Below are positions 25,247 to 34,059 of a stretch of DNA of 64,000 bases, one piece after another (positions within the stretch are counted from its first letter, which is position 1; every line of letters begins with the position of its first letter). The notes beneath the pieces are model-generated. The model saw only the letters and a list, made by a program, of their open reading frames with translations, did not search any database and was not told where the DNA came from. Origin of the DNA: Massilia sp. PDC64 (GTDB lineage Bacteria; Pseudomonadota; Gammaproteobacteria; Burkholderiales; Burkholderiaceae_D); contig NZ_FMZS01000007.1 in assembly GCF_900101265.1 (NCBI RefSeq), positions 392,375 through 456,374 of the forward strand, written 5' to 3'. The position numbers and the translations under genes are program-made.

Positions 25247-26127
25247 GCTTGCTTCGCGACCGGTTGCGGCCGGTTAAGCAAGCCCTCGGCCGCGAACAAC
25301 CCCAGTGCAAGCCAGATCAGCACGAAGCCGACGAGGCGGTCCGCCGTAAATGCTTCGTGGAACAGCCACACGCCCAGCAGGAATTGCAGGGTGGGCGACA
25401 TGTACTGCAGCAAGCCGACGATCGACAGCGGGATTTTTCTCGCGCCCGCCGCGAACAGCAGCAACGGGATCGCCGTGATCGGCCCGGCCGCGACGAGCAG
25501 CAGGCGCGTCGTGTTCGAATCCGTGTTGATGAAGGTATTCTGGCCGTGCACGCTGAGCCAGACAACATAGGCGGCCGCGAGCGGGAACAGGACCATCGTC
25601 TCGAACGACAGCCCCTCCAGAGCGCCGAGCGCGGCCGTCTTGCGCAGCAGGCCGTAGCCGCCGAACGACACGGCCAGCGCCAGCGCGACCCACGGCAACT
25701 TGCCGGCCTGCCACGTCAGCCAGGCAACGCCCAGCGCCGCGAAGGCGATCGCCATCCATTGCGTGCGCCGCAGGCGTTCCTTCAGCAGCACCGAGCCGAA
25801 CATGATGTTGACGAGTGGATTGATGAAATAGCCGAGGCTGGCCTCGATGACGTGGCCATTGTTTACGGCCCAGATGTAGATGAGCCAATTGACGCTGAGC
25901 AGCAGGGCCGACGCGACGAAGCTGCCGAACACGCGCGGCTGGCGCACGAGGTTCAGCCAGGCCCACTGGCGGCGCACGGCCAGCACGATCACGAGGAACA
26001 GCAACGACCACACCATGCGGTGCGCGAGGATCTGCAGCGGCGGCACTTCGTCGATGGCGTGGAAATACAACGGAAACAGGCCCCAGCACAGGAAGGCGAG
26101 GGCAGCGGACAGGATGCCGGTGTTCAT
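25243..26127 (-). CDS. rarD: EamA family transporter RarD
   Basis: A 294-residue inner-membrane protein with ten helices in the drug/metabolite transporter fold. The N-terminus GILSAALAFLCWGLFPLYFHAI, then AHRMVWSLLF, NWLIYIWAV, ASLGYFINPLVN and QYMSPTLQFLLGVWLF all match RarD, described in the past as chloramphenicol-sensitivity related. The substrate is unknown. It is divergent from kup. Confidence 0.9.
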   Translation of the reverse strand: MNTGILSAALAFLCWGLFPLYFHAIDEVPPLQILAHRMVWSLLFLVIVLAVRRQWAWLNLVRQPRVFGSFVASALLLSVNWLIYIWAVNNGHVIEASLGYFINPLVNIMFGSVLLKERLRRTQWMAIAFAALGVAWLTWQAGKLPWVALALAVSFGGYGLLRKTAALGALEGLSFETMVLFPLAAAYVVWLSVHGQNTFINTDSNTTRLLLVAAGPITAIPLLLFAAGARKIPLSIVGLLQYMSPTLQFLLGVWLFHEAFTADRLVGFVLIWLALGLFAAEGLLNRPQPVAKQA

Positions 26128-26341
26128 GGGGAAGGTGATACGGGTGAACGGTCTGACATTATCCCCGAACGGGCGCGGCCTTGCTGGCGGGGCCCCATTT
26201 CCGGCGCCCGATGCGTGCGCTCGGCCCGCCTCCGTTGATGCAGACTTTGAGAAAATAGCATCCGGGCAAAAGGACGCATCTTGTCTTTCCTTGTCAATTA
26301 TTCTATTGTGCAACGCACCAGAACAACAAAACGGTGAAACC

Positions 26342-28219
26342 TTGACGGCGCAACACAAGAAAAGCAGCCTCGCAGGGCTGACGCTGGCGGCGGTCGGTAT
26401 CGTCTACGGCGACATCGGCACCAGTCCGCTGTACACGCTCAAGACCATCTTCGATCCCGTCCACGGCCTGGCCCTGACCACGCCGAACCTGCTGGGCATC
26501 GTATCCCTGATCTTCTGGGGCCTGACGATGATCGTCTCGCTCAAATACGTCACGCTGGTGCTGCGGGCCGACAACCGCGGCGAGGGCGGCATCATGGCGC
26601 TGATGGCGCTCGCGCTGAATTCCGTCACGCGCACGTCGCGCTGGCACTACGTGCTGATGGTGCTGGGCGTGTTCGGCGCCACGATGTTCTACGGCGACAG
26701 CGTGATCACGCCGGCGATCTCCGTGCTGGGCGCGATCGAAGGTCTCGAAGTGGCCACGCCCGGCCTGGAAAAATACGTCGTGCCGCTGACGATCGTCGTG
26801 CTGGTGGGGCTGTACAGCGTGCAGCGCCACGGCACGGCCGGCATCGGCCGCTGGTTCGGTCCCGTCATGGTCGTGTGGTTCGTCGCGCTGGCCGTCATGG
26901 GCGTCATCAACATCGTGCAGGCGCCCGTGATCCTGCACGCCCTGAACCCGCTGAACGCCTTCCAGTTCATGCTGCGCGAGAAGATGATCGCGTTCGTCGC
27001 GCTGGGCGCCGTCGTGCTGGCGTTCACCGGCGCCGAGGCGCTGTACGCGGACATGGGCCACTTCGGCAAGAAACCGATCCGCTTCGCCTGGTTCATGGTC
27101 GTGTTCCCCGCGCTCGCCCTGAACTACCTGGGCCAGGGCGGCCTGTTGATCACGCATCCGGAAGCCCTCGAGAACCCGTTCTTCCACCAGCTGGGCAGCT
27201 GGAGCGTGCTGCCGCTCGTGCTGCTGTCGACGATGGCGACCGTGATCGCGTCGCAGGCCACGATCTCCGGCACGTTCTCGATGACGCGCCAGGCCATCGC
27301 CCTGGGCCTGTTGCCGCGCATGCGCGTGATGCACACGTCGGAAAGCGAGATCGGCCAGATCTACATCCCGGCCGTGAACTGGCTGCAGCTGATCGTCGTG
27401 CTGCTGGCGGTCGTCGGCTTCGGTTCGTCGGACAAGCTGGCCGGCGCCTACGGCATCGCGGTGACGGCGACCATGTTCGCGACGACGATCCTGACGTTCT
27501 TCGTGATCCGCTACCGCTGGCACCTGCCGTTGTGGCTGTGCTTCGGCGCCACCGGCTTCTTCATGGCGATGGACATCATGCTGTTCTCGGCCAGCACCCT
27601 GAAACTGCTGCACGGCGGCTGGTTCCCGCTGCTGCTCGGCGCGATCCTGCTGACGACGATGCTGACGTGGAAGCGCGGCCGCGAACTGGTGTTCGAGAAC
27701 CTGGAAAAGCACGCGATCCCGCTCGAGGACTTCCTGCAGTCGCTGTTCGTCGCGCCGCCCGACCGCGTGTCCGGCACCGCCATCTTCCTGCGCGGCGAAA
27801 CGGACGGCGTGCCGCACGCGCTGCTGCACAACCTCCTGCACAACAAGGTGCTGCACGAGCGCGTCGTGTTCCTCACGGTGCGCATCCGCGAGGAACCGTA
27901 CGTGCCCGAGAGCGAGCAGGTCGAGGTCGTCCCGCTGGGCCACAACTGCTACCAGCTGAACGTGACCTACGGGTTCAAGGACGAGGCGAACATCCCGGAC
28001 ATCCTGCGCCTGTGCGCGGACAAGGGCCTCGAATTCGAGATGATGGAGACGTCGTTCTTCATCGCGCGCCAGACCGTGATCTCGGTGCCGGGCCAGGGCA
28101 TGGCGCCGTGGAGGGAACACCTGTACGTGGCGATGCAGCGCAACGCCCGCACCGCCGCGGACTATTATCAAATCCCCTCCAACCGCGTGATCGAGCTTGG
28201 CACGCAGGTCGAGATCTGA
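26342..28219 (+). CDS. kup: low-affinity potassium transporter Kup
   Basis: A 625-residue KUP/HAK/KT family K+:H+ symporter. Twelve or so membrane helices include AAVGIVYGDIGTSPLYTLK, the GDSVITPAISVLGAIEG filter region and TGAEALYADMGHFG, followed by a soluble C-terminal domain. The start is a TTG at 26342, which gives the family N-terminus (TAQHKKSSLAGLTLAAVG); no in-frame ATG lies close. The 214-bp region before it, shared with rarD, shows no riboswitch that I recognise. Confidence 0.92.
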   Translation: MTAQHKKSSLAGLTLAAVGIVYGDIGTSPLYTLKTIFDPVHGLALTTPNLLGIVSLIFWGLTMIVSLKYVTLVLRADNRGEGGIMALMALALNSVTRTSRWHYVLMVLGVFGATMFYGDSVITPAISVLGAIEGLEVATPGLEKYVVPLTIVVLVGLYSVQRHGTAGIGRWFGPVMVVWFVALAVMGVINIVQAPVILHALNPLNAFQFMLREKMIAFVALGAVVLAFTGAEALYADMGHFGKKPIRFAWFMVVFPALALNYLGQGGLLITHPEALENPFFHQLGSWSVLPLVLLSTMATVIASQATISGTFSMTRQAIALGLLPRMRVMHTSESEIGQIYIPAVNWLQLIVVLLAVVGFGSSDKLAGAYGIAVTATMFATTILTFFVIRYRWHLPLWLCFGATGFFMAMDIMLFSASTLKLLHGGWFPLLLGAILLTTMLTWKRGRELVFENLEKHAIPLEDFLQSLFVAPPDRVSGTAIFLRGETDGVPHALLHNLLHNKVLHERVVFLTVRIREEPYVPESEQVEVVPLGHNCYQLNVTYGFKDEANIPDILRLCADKGLEFEMMETSFFIARQTVISVPGQGMAPWREHLYVAMQRNARTAADYYQIPSNRVIELGTQVEI

Positions 28220-28319
28220 CCCATTTACAAAGCTATACAAATACTCAACAGACGCTTGCAGGGCACGTTGGTAAGGTTCGGTTTTCCATCCGATCACCAA
28301 CCTGTCCTGTAGGAGTCCC

Positions 28320-28799
28320 ATGAAACTGTCCTTCCCGCTGGCCGCCGCCTTCGCCGCTATCCTGAGCCTGTCCGCATGCGGCGGTGGCGGCGACTCGGGC
28401 GGCGGCAGCACCCCCGTCGTCAACAATCCCGCCGCGCTGACCAAGACCGACATCTCGATCGGGACCGGCGCCGAAGCCGTCAACGGCGCGCGCGTGCAGG
28501 TCAATTACACGGGCTGGCTGTACAGCGCCGCCGCCGCCGATTTCAAGGGCACCAAGTTCGACGCGTCGCAGCCCGGCAAGCCGTTCACGTTCGTCATCGG
28601 CGCCGTGGGCACGAATGAATCCGTGATCCCCGGCTTCGGCCAGGGCGTGCAGGGCATGAAGGTCGGCGGCAAGCGCACGATCCTGATTCCGAGCAGCCTG
28701 GGTTACGGCGCGGGCGGCGTGCCGGGCGCGATCCCGGGCAACACCGGCCTCGTGTTCGAAGTCGAACTCGTGAAGGTCTGCGGCAGCGCGGCCTGCTGA
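28320..28799 (+). CDS. FKBP-type peptidyl-prolyl isomerase lipoprotein
   Basis: A 159-residue lipoprotein with lipobox LSAC (Cys20) and a GGGGDSGGGS linker. The FKBP domain carries VQVNYTGWL, KFDASQPGKPFTFVIG, VIPGFGQGVQGMKVGGKRTILIP and GYGAGG. It speeds prolyl isomerisation of envelope proteins. There is one domain and no chaperone extension. AGGAG precedes the ATG. It ends in a cysteine-bearing tail, KVCGSAAC, which is unusual for the family and might form a disulfide. Confidence 0.9.
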   Translation: MKLSFPLAAAFAAILSLSACGGGGDSGGGSTPVVNNPAALTKTDISIGTGAEAVNGARVQVNYTGWLYSAAAADFKGTKFDASQPGKPFTFVIGAVGTNESVIPGFGQGVQGMKVGGKRTILIPSSLGYGAGGVPGAIPGNTGLVFEVELVKVCGSAAC

Positions 28800-28812
28800 T
28801 CCGCTGAAGAAA

Positions 28813-28852
28813 GAGCGCTGCGGAATCAGGCTGCGCACGCCTGATTTCGCTC
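28813..28852 (+). terminator. hairpin after the FKBP gene
   Basis: GAGCG and AATCAGGC on the left pair with GCCTGATT and CGCTC on the right, with a short bulge and the loop TGCGCAC. The stem is stable but no T run follows, so termination may be Rho-assisted. Confidence 0.5.
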
Positions 28853-28913
28853 AGTCCCGCGCGTCGCGCCGGGCCGTATCGTTGGCACGCCTGAATGTCA
28901 TCCGGAGCCTGCC

Positions 28914-31061
28914 ATGTCGATACGCCATTGTCTGTCCGTCCTGTTGTTGTCCTTGTTCGCCGGCGCGCACGCGCGGGCCGATCCTTTGTACGCCTTCGAT
29001 TTCCTGCCTGCCGGTTTCGCACCGTCGGCGCTGAATAACTCGGGCCAGATCGTCGGCACGTACGGCGGCGCGGCCGCCATCCTGTCGGGCGGGACCATCA
29101 CGAGCCTGGGCGACGTCGTGCCGAACAGCTATGGGCTTGCAATCAATAGCCATGGCGATATCGCGGGGGCGCAATACAGTCCGTACAGCGGCAGCGCGTT
29201 CGCATATGTGGGCGGCACCGTCGTGCCCGTGGCCGCGAGCCTGCCCGACATGTACGCATATTCGAACGCCAGGGGCATCAACGACGCCGGCATGGTCGCG
29301 GGCAATGCCCAGCCCTATGTCGGCGAGGCGCAGCGCGGCTTCCTGTACGACAGCGGAGGCGTCCACCTGATCGGCACGTTCGGCGGCGACTGGAGCTATG
29401 CCGCGGCCGTCAACGCGAGCGGCACGGTGGCCGGCACGGCCACGCTCCCCTCCAACTGGTTCGACCCCGTCCGTCACGCCTACCTCTACCAGGGCGGCAC
29501 GATGCTCGACCTCGGCACGCTGGGCGGCTCGAGCAGCGAAGCCTACGACGTCAACGACGCCGGGCTCGCGGTGGGCTGGTCGGAAACGGACGTCGTCCTG
29601 GCCAACGGCGTGCTGACGCGGCCCTTCGCGTACCGCGACGGGCACCTGGTCGACCTCGGTTCGCTGGGCGGCGAGTGGGGCTATGCGCGGGCGCTGAACA
29701 ATGCGGGCGTCATCGTCGGCGCGTCGGACCTCGTCACGGACGCCGGCTGGGGCTATCATGCCTTCATCTATCTCGACGGGCACATGGTCGACCTGAACAC
29801 GCTCGTGACGGGCGCGAACGGCTGGGAGATCATCGACGCCACGGACATCAACGACGCCGGCCAGATCCTCGGCCGGGCCTGCCGCCTCGGCACGTGCACG
29901 GACGTGCGCCTGGACCTCGTGTCGGCCGTCCCCGAACCGGGCAGCGGGGCACTGCTGGCGGCCGGGCTCGTCCTGCTGGCCTGGCGCGCGCGCCGGCGCC
30001 GCGCGAAGCCGGCGCTGGTGCTCGGCGTATCGCTGGCGCTGGCGGCACCGGCCGTGCTGGCCGACCCGCTGTACACGGCGACCTTCCTGCCGGATAACTT
30101 CACGGCCTACGGCATCGGCAACGACGGCAGCGTCGTCGGCAGCGGCCTCGATCCCGACAGCCAGCTGCGCGCCTTCGTGTGGCGGGACGGCACGACGACC
30201 TTCCTGCCGACGCTGGGCGGCCCGTCCGCCTGGGCGTCCGCCACGAACGGCGGCTTCGTGGTCGGCGCCTCGATGTCCGGCGACGCGACGCGCGGCTTCA
30301 TCTATCGCAACGGCGAGATCCGGAGCGTCGGCACGCTGTACGGCGGCGACAGCATCGCCTACGGCGTCAATGCCGCCGGCCAGGTGGTGGGCGATTCCAC
30401 GGATGCGTCCGGCAACACCCGCGCGTTCCTGTACAGCGGCGGCACGCTGACCGACATCGGCACGCTGGGCGGGACGGTTGCGGCGGCGCGCGGCATCAAC
30501 GATGCGGGCATGATCGTCGGCGATTCCGATCCGGGCCCGGGCTTCCCGGACGACGGTCTGCACGCTTTCCTGTACCACAACGGCACCATGCAGGACCTCG
30601 GCACGCTGGGCGGCGGCTTCAGCCTGGCAGAGGCGGTGAACAATGCGGGCCAGGTGGCGGGGTACAGCCTGATCGGCGCCGAGGCCGTCTGGCATCCGTT
30701 CCTGTACAGCGGGGGCGTCATGCACGACCTCGGTTCCTTCGGCGGCGATTTCGGCGAAGCCCATGCGATCAACGCGGCCGGCATGGTGGTCGGTTATTCC
30801 AGCTTCGCCGATGACGGTTTCTCGCACGCGTTCGTGTATGCCGACGGCAGCCTGATCGACCTGAACGCCGTCACGGGCGGGCTCGGTATCCAGGTGCTCA
30901 TGGACGCCGTCGGCATCAACGACGCCGGCCAGATCGTGGCCAACAGCTGCAACGATTTCGGGTATTGCGCGCCGGTCCTGCTCACGCCCGTGCCGGAGCC
31001 GGCGGCGGCGCTGTTGCTGCTTGCCGGCATCCCGGTGCTGCTGTGGCGCCGTAAAAATTGA
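28914..31061 (+). CDS. double HAF-repeat PEP-CTERM protein (two units in one chain)
   Basis: A 715-residue protein made of two paralogous halves. Unit 1: signal peptide (1-22), mature start DPLYAFDFLP at 23, HAF-type beta repeats (GxLxDLGxLGG with xINDAGxVxG), then VPEP at 339-342, a hydrophobic helix and RARRRR (358-363). Directly after comes a second export-like segment, AKPALVLGVSLALAAPAVLA (364-383), a new mature start DPLYTATFLP at 384, more HAF repeats, and a final VPEP (693) with helix and WRRKN. The frame is continuous with no stop between the halves. The chain could yield two secreted proteins. The ATG follows GGAG. Confidence 0.85.
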   Translation: MSIRHCLSVLLLSLFAGAHARADPLYAFDFLPAGFAPSALNNSGQIVGTYGGAAAILSGGTITSLGDVVPNSYGLAINSHGDIAGAQYSPYSGSAFAYVGGTVVPVAASLPDMYAYSNARGINDAGMVAGNAQPYVGEAQRGFLYDSGGVHLIGTFGGDWSYAAAVNASGTVAGTATLPSNWFDPVRHAYLYQGGTMLDLGTLGGSSSEAYDVNDAGLAVGWSETDVVLANGVLTRPFAYRDGHLVDLGSLGGEWGYARALNNAGVIVGASDLVTDAGWGYHAFIYLDGHMVDLNTLVTGANGWEIIDATDINDAGQILGRACRLGTCTDVRLDLVSAVPEPGSGALLAAGLVLLAWRARRRRAKPALVLGVSLALAAPAVLADPLYTATFLPDNFTAYGIGNDGSVVGSGLDPDSQLRAFVWRDGTTTFLPTLGGPSAWASATNGGFVVGASMSGDATRGFIYRNGEIRSVGTLYGGDSIAYGVNAAGQVVGDSTDASGNTRAFLYSGGTLTDIGTLGGTVAAARGINDAGMIVGDSDPGPGFPDDGLHAFLYHNGTMQDLGTLGGGFSLAEAVNNAGQVAGYSLIGAEAVWHPFLYSGGVMHDLGSFGGDFGEAHAINAAGMVVGYSSFADDGFSHAFVYADGSLIDLNAVTGGLGIQVLMDAVGINDAGQIVANSCNDFGYCAPVLLTPVPEPAAALLLLAGIPVLLWRRKN

Positions 31062-31098
31062 GGAACTGCTATGCTGGGTCCGGACCCGGAGGATAGCA

Positions 31099-32403
31099 AT
31101 GACCACGACGGATACAGCAGACCCGCATGCCATCGAACATCTCACCTCGCGCCAGCGTGTGTTCGCCATCGTCGGCGCCTCGTCAGGCAACCTGGTCGAG
31201 TGGTTCGACTTCTACATCTATTCGTTCTGCGCACTGTATTTCTCGTCCGCGTTCTTCCCGAAAGGGAACCCGACGACCCAGCTGCTGAACACGGCCGGCA
31301 TCTTCGCGGCCGGCTTCCTGATGCGCCCGATCGGCGGCTGGCTGTTCGGCCGCATCGCCGACCGCTACGGCCGGCGCAACGCGATGATGATTTCCGTGCT
31401 CATGATGTGCGGCGGCTCGCTGATGATCGCCGCACTGCCGACCTATGCCAGCATCGGCACGGCGGCGCCGGCGCTGCTGCTCGTGGCGCGCCTGTTCCAG
31501 GGCCTGTCCGTGGGCGGGGAATACGGCACCAGCGCCACCTACATGAGCGAGGTGGCGGAGCCGGGGCGCAAGGGGTTCTTCGCGTCGTTCCAGTACGTGA
31601 CCCTGATCGGCGGCCAGCTGGCGGCACTGCTCGTGCTGGGCATCCTGCAGTTGTTCCTCACGCATGACGAACTGAAGGCCTGGGGCTGGCGCATTCCGTT
31701 CGTCGTCGGCGCCTGCGCCGCCCTCGTGTCGCTGTACCTGCGCCGTTCGCTGCACGAGACGACCACCGCCAGCGAGCGCAAGAGCGAGGCCGCGGGCAGC
31801 GTCGGGTCGCTGCTGAAGCACCACCGGCGCGCGTTCGTCACGGTGCTGGGCTTTACGGCCGGCGGTTCGCTGATCTTCTACGCGTTCACGACGTACATGC
31901 AGAAATACCTCGTCAACACGGCGGGCATGAGCACGGAAACGGCCAGCCGCATCATGACCGTCTGCCTGCTGGTCTACATGCTGCTGCAGCCGGCGTTCGG
32001 CGCGCTGTCCGACCGCATCGGCCGGCGCACGTCGATGATCTGGTTCGGCGCGCTTGCCGCCATCTTCACGACGCCCATCATGATGGCGCTGCGGAACGTC
32101 TCGAGCCCGTTGACGGCCGGCGCCCTGATCGTGTGCGCGCTGGCGATCATCAGCCTGTACACGTCGATCGGTGGCCTGATCAAGGCGGAGATGTTCCCCG
32201 TCGAAGTGCGTGCGCTGGGCGTGGGCCTGTCGTATGCCGTCGCCAACGCGATCTTCGGCGGCTCGGCGGAATACGTGGCCCTGTGGTTCAAGCAGGCCGG
32301 CCACGAGCCGTATTTCTACTGGTACGTGAGCGTCATGTGCGCGCTGGCCTGCCTCGTCGCGATCCGCATGCCCGATCCGACGAAATCTGGCCTGCTCAAA
32401 TAA
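31099..32403 (+). CDS. kgtP: MFS transporter, metabolite:H+ symporter (KgtP-like)
   Basis: A 434-residue, twelve-helix transporter of the MHS family. NLVEWFDFYIYSF, GFLMRPIGGWLFGRIADRYGRR and GGEYGTSATYMSEVA are family marks. LSDRIGRR is the second loop motif, and EMFPVEVRALGVGLSYAVANAIFGG closely resembles alpha-ketoglutarate permease. It probably imports 2-oxoglutarate or a similar dicarboxylate with protons. GGAGGA precedes the ATG. Confidence 0.85.
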   Translation: MTTTDTADPHAIEHLTSRQRVFAIVGASSGNLVEWFDFYIYSFCALYFSSAFFPKGNPTTQLLNTAGIFAAGFLMRPIGGWLFGRIADRYGRRNAMMISVLMMCGGSLMIAALPTYASIGTAAPALLLVARLFQGLSVGGEYGTSATYMSEVAEPGRKGFFASFQYVTLIGGQLAALLVLGILQLFLTHDELKAWGWRIPFVVGACAALVSLYLRRSLHETTTASERKSEAAGSVGSLLKHHRRAFVTVLGFTAGGSLIFYAFTTYMQKYLVNTAGMSTETASRIMTVCLLVYMLLQPAFGALSDRIGRRTSMIWFGALAAIFTTPIMMALRNVSSPLTAGALIVCALAIISLYTSIGGLIKAEMFPVEVRALGVGLSYAVANAIFGGSAEYVALWFKQAGHEPYFYWYVSVMCALACLVAIRMPDPTKSGLLK

Positions 32404-32409
32404 CGGGCA

Positions 32410-32877
32410 CTAACTGCGGGCGGCGGGACGCAGCATGTCGATGTGCATGATGCCATCCTCGTCATAGGGTTCGGACACCGTGCGGAAGCCGAAGCCCGCA
32501 TAAAAGGCTTCCAGGTGGGCCTGGGCGCCGATGCGGATCGCGTGGCCGGGGTGCAGCCGCTCCGCGCACGCGATGCCCTGCGCGACCAGCTCGCGTCCCA
32601 GGCCCGTGCCGCGCGTGGACGGGCTGGTGACGACGCGGCCCAGCGACATCTCCTCGTATTTCGCGCCCGGCGCGAGGCAGCGCAACGTCGCCGCCAATTC
32701 CCGCTTGCCGTCGACGGTGCGCCAGCCGAGCAGGTGGTGTGCGCCCGGATCGAGGCCGTCGATGTCCGGGTACAAACACGCCTGCTCGAGCACGAATACC
32801 TGCTGGCGCAGCGCCAGCATTTCGTACAGCTCCGCCGCCGTCAGGTCGGAGAAACCGCTCCACTGCCATTCGATCAT
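32410..32877 (-). CDS. GNAT acetyltransferase, ElaA type
   Basis: A 155-residue acetyl-CoA-dependent N-acetyltransferase. The acetyl-CoA loop is seen as RGTGLGRELVAQGI, preceded by the LGRVVTSPS strand. The N-terminal LRQQVFVLEQACLYPDIDGLD matches ElaA. The substrate is unknown. It lies 21 bases downstream of the deacetylase gene on the same strand, so the two are probably co-transcribed as an acetylase/deacetylase pair. Confidence 0.88.
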   Translation of the reverse strand: MIEWQWSGFSDLTAAELYEMLALRQQVFVLEQACLYPDIDGLDPGAHHLLGWRTVDGKRELAATLRCLAPGAKYEEMSLGRVVTSPSTRGTGLGRELVAQGIACAERLHPGHAIRIGAQAHLEAFYAGFGFRTVSEPYDEDGIMHIDMLRPAARS

Positions 32878-32898
32878 TGTTGTTTCCTGGGTAAAGAT

Positions 32899-33909
32899 TC
32901 AGGCCGCCGTCTCGAAACCTTCGAGCACGTTGACCACGTTGATGCCGAGTTCGGGCACGACGGAGCCGCCTTCGAACACGAAGACGGTCGGCAGGCCGAG
33001 GAAGCCGATGCGCTCGCCGATGCGTAAAAAATCGCCGCTGGAGAGGCCGAAGTGCGAGCGCGGGTCGCCTTTGACACCATCGGCGCCGAGCGAGACGACG
33101 AGTGCCTGCGGCGCAAAGCCCGCCATCCTGACGCAGGCCGTTTCCAGCGCGAGGAACCACTGCGATGCGCTCGTGCCGCGCGGCAGCGGCACGTTCAGGT
33201 TGAAGCCGAGGCCCGCGCCGGTACCCGTCTCGTCGGCGTGGCCCGCATAGTACGGGTAGTCCGTGCGCGGGTCGGCGTGGATCGACGCGAACAGGACGTC
33301 CTTGCGGTGATAAAAAATGTCCTGCGTGCCGTTGCCGTGATGGTAGTCGAGGTCGAGGATGGCCACCCGCTGCAGGCCGTCGTCGAGCAGGTGCTGGGCC
33401 GCCAGCGCGGCGTTGTTCAGGAAGCAGAAGCCACCGCAGTAATCGGCGCCGGCGTGATGGCCGGGCGGCCGCGTGAGCGCGAACGTGCCGCGCTCGCCCA
33501 GGCGCAGCGCATGCGCCGCATTGATCGCGCAGTCGGCGCCCGTCTTCGCGGCGATCCACGTGCCGGCCGTCAGCGGCGTGGTGCCGTCGAAAGCGTACAG
33601 GCCGAGGCGGCCGATAAAACTGTCCGGCTCGACGTCGCGGCGCATGCCCTGGCCGGGCCACACGGAAGGCAGCGGAGCGCGGTCGGCGTGATGCGGGTCG
33701 AGAGCGAGCCACTCGTTCCAGGCGCTGCGCAGGAAGTGCAGGTAGCGGGGCGTGTGCGTGCGTTCCAGCGACGTCAGGGGCACGCCGTGCGGCGTGACGA
33801 TGCGGCCCAGGCCACGCCGCGTAAACTCGTTCGCCACGACGTCGATGCGCTGGGGCGGCTCCGACGTCGTGGCGTGCTGCGCGTGATGTTCGTTGAAGAA
33901 GGTAAGCAC
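32899..33909 (-). CDS. histone-deacetylase-family amidohydrolase
   Basis: A 336-residue zinc deacetylase of the arginase/HDAC fold, nearest to acetylpolyamine amidohydrolases. Catalytic motifs are RPPGHHAG (His pair, near 148), LDLDYHHGNGTQDIFY (zinc Asp and His), SIHADPRTDYPYY, SLGADGVKGDP (zinc Asp) and FVFEGGSVV (in place of the usual YxGGY). It removes acetyl groups from polyamines or protein lysines. The start is a GTG at 33909; its GAGG ribosome site falls inside one arm of the long hairpin 33915-34031. Confidence 0.88.
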   Translation of the reverse strand: MLTFFNEHHAQHATTSEPPQRIDVVANEFTRRGLGRIVTPHGVPLTSLERTHTPRYLHFLRSAWNEWLALDPHHADRAPLPSVWPGQGMRRDVEPDSFIGRLGLYAFDGTTPLTAGTWIAAKTGADCAINAAHALRLGERGTFALTRPPGHHAGADYCGGFCFLNNAALAAQHLLDDGLQRVAILDLDYHHGNGTQDIFYHRKDVLFASIHADPRTDYPYYAGHADETGTGAGLGFNLNVPLPRGTSASQWFLALETACVRMAGFAPQALVVSLGADGVKGDPRSHFGLSSGDFLRIGERIGFLGLPTVFVFEGGSVVPELGINVVNVLEGFETAA

Positions 33910-33914
33910 TGGTG

Positions 33915-34031
33915 GGGCCTCGATAAACCTACTGCGCGTTGCATTTTTGGCCTGCGATGCTCGCTGTACCGTAAGTACAGCTGCGCTTCTCGGCCAAAAC
34001 TGCCGCCGCTCGCTACGGTTTCTCGAGGCCC
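33915..34031. repeat. 117-nt imperfect palindrome between gshA and the deacetylase gene
   Basis: Two arms of about 55 nt pair across a five-base centre (33970-33974). Perfectly paired blocks include GGGCCTCGA with TCGAGGCCC at the ends, TTTTGGCC with GGCCAAAA in the middle and GCTGTAC with GTACAGC at the tip; the remaining positions largely pair with small bulges. A further GAGGCC/GGCCTC hairpin (34025-34042) overlaps the right end. The structure resembles a mobile palindromic repeat or a very strong RNA hairpin. It holds the ribosome site of the deacetylase gene. Confidence 0.8.
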
Positions 34032-34059
34032 TTTTAGGCCTCAGGTGTTTACGGCGACT

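Noticed and set aside
26303..28504. 733-codon minus-strand ORF opposite kup
   Set aside because: Antisense shadow; composition is histidine/arginine/glutamine-rich without any domain, while Kup motifs are unmistakable.
28881..28898. TTGGCACG before the double PEP-CTERM gene as a sigma54 promoter
   Set aside because: The -24 half is good but the -12 position is TG instead of GC, and the start site would fall after the ribosome site, leaving no leader.
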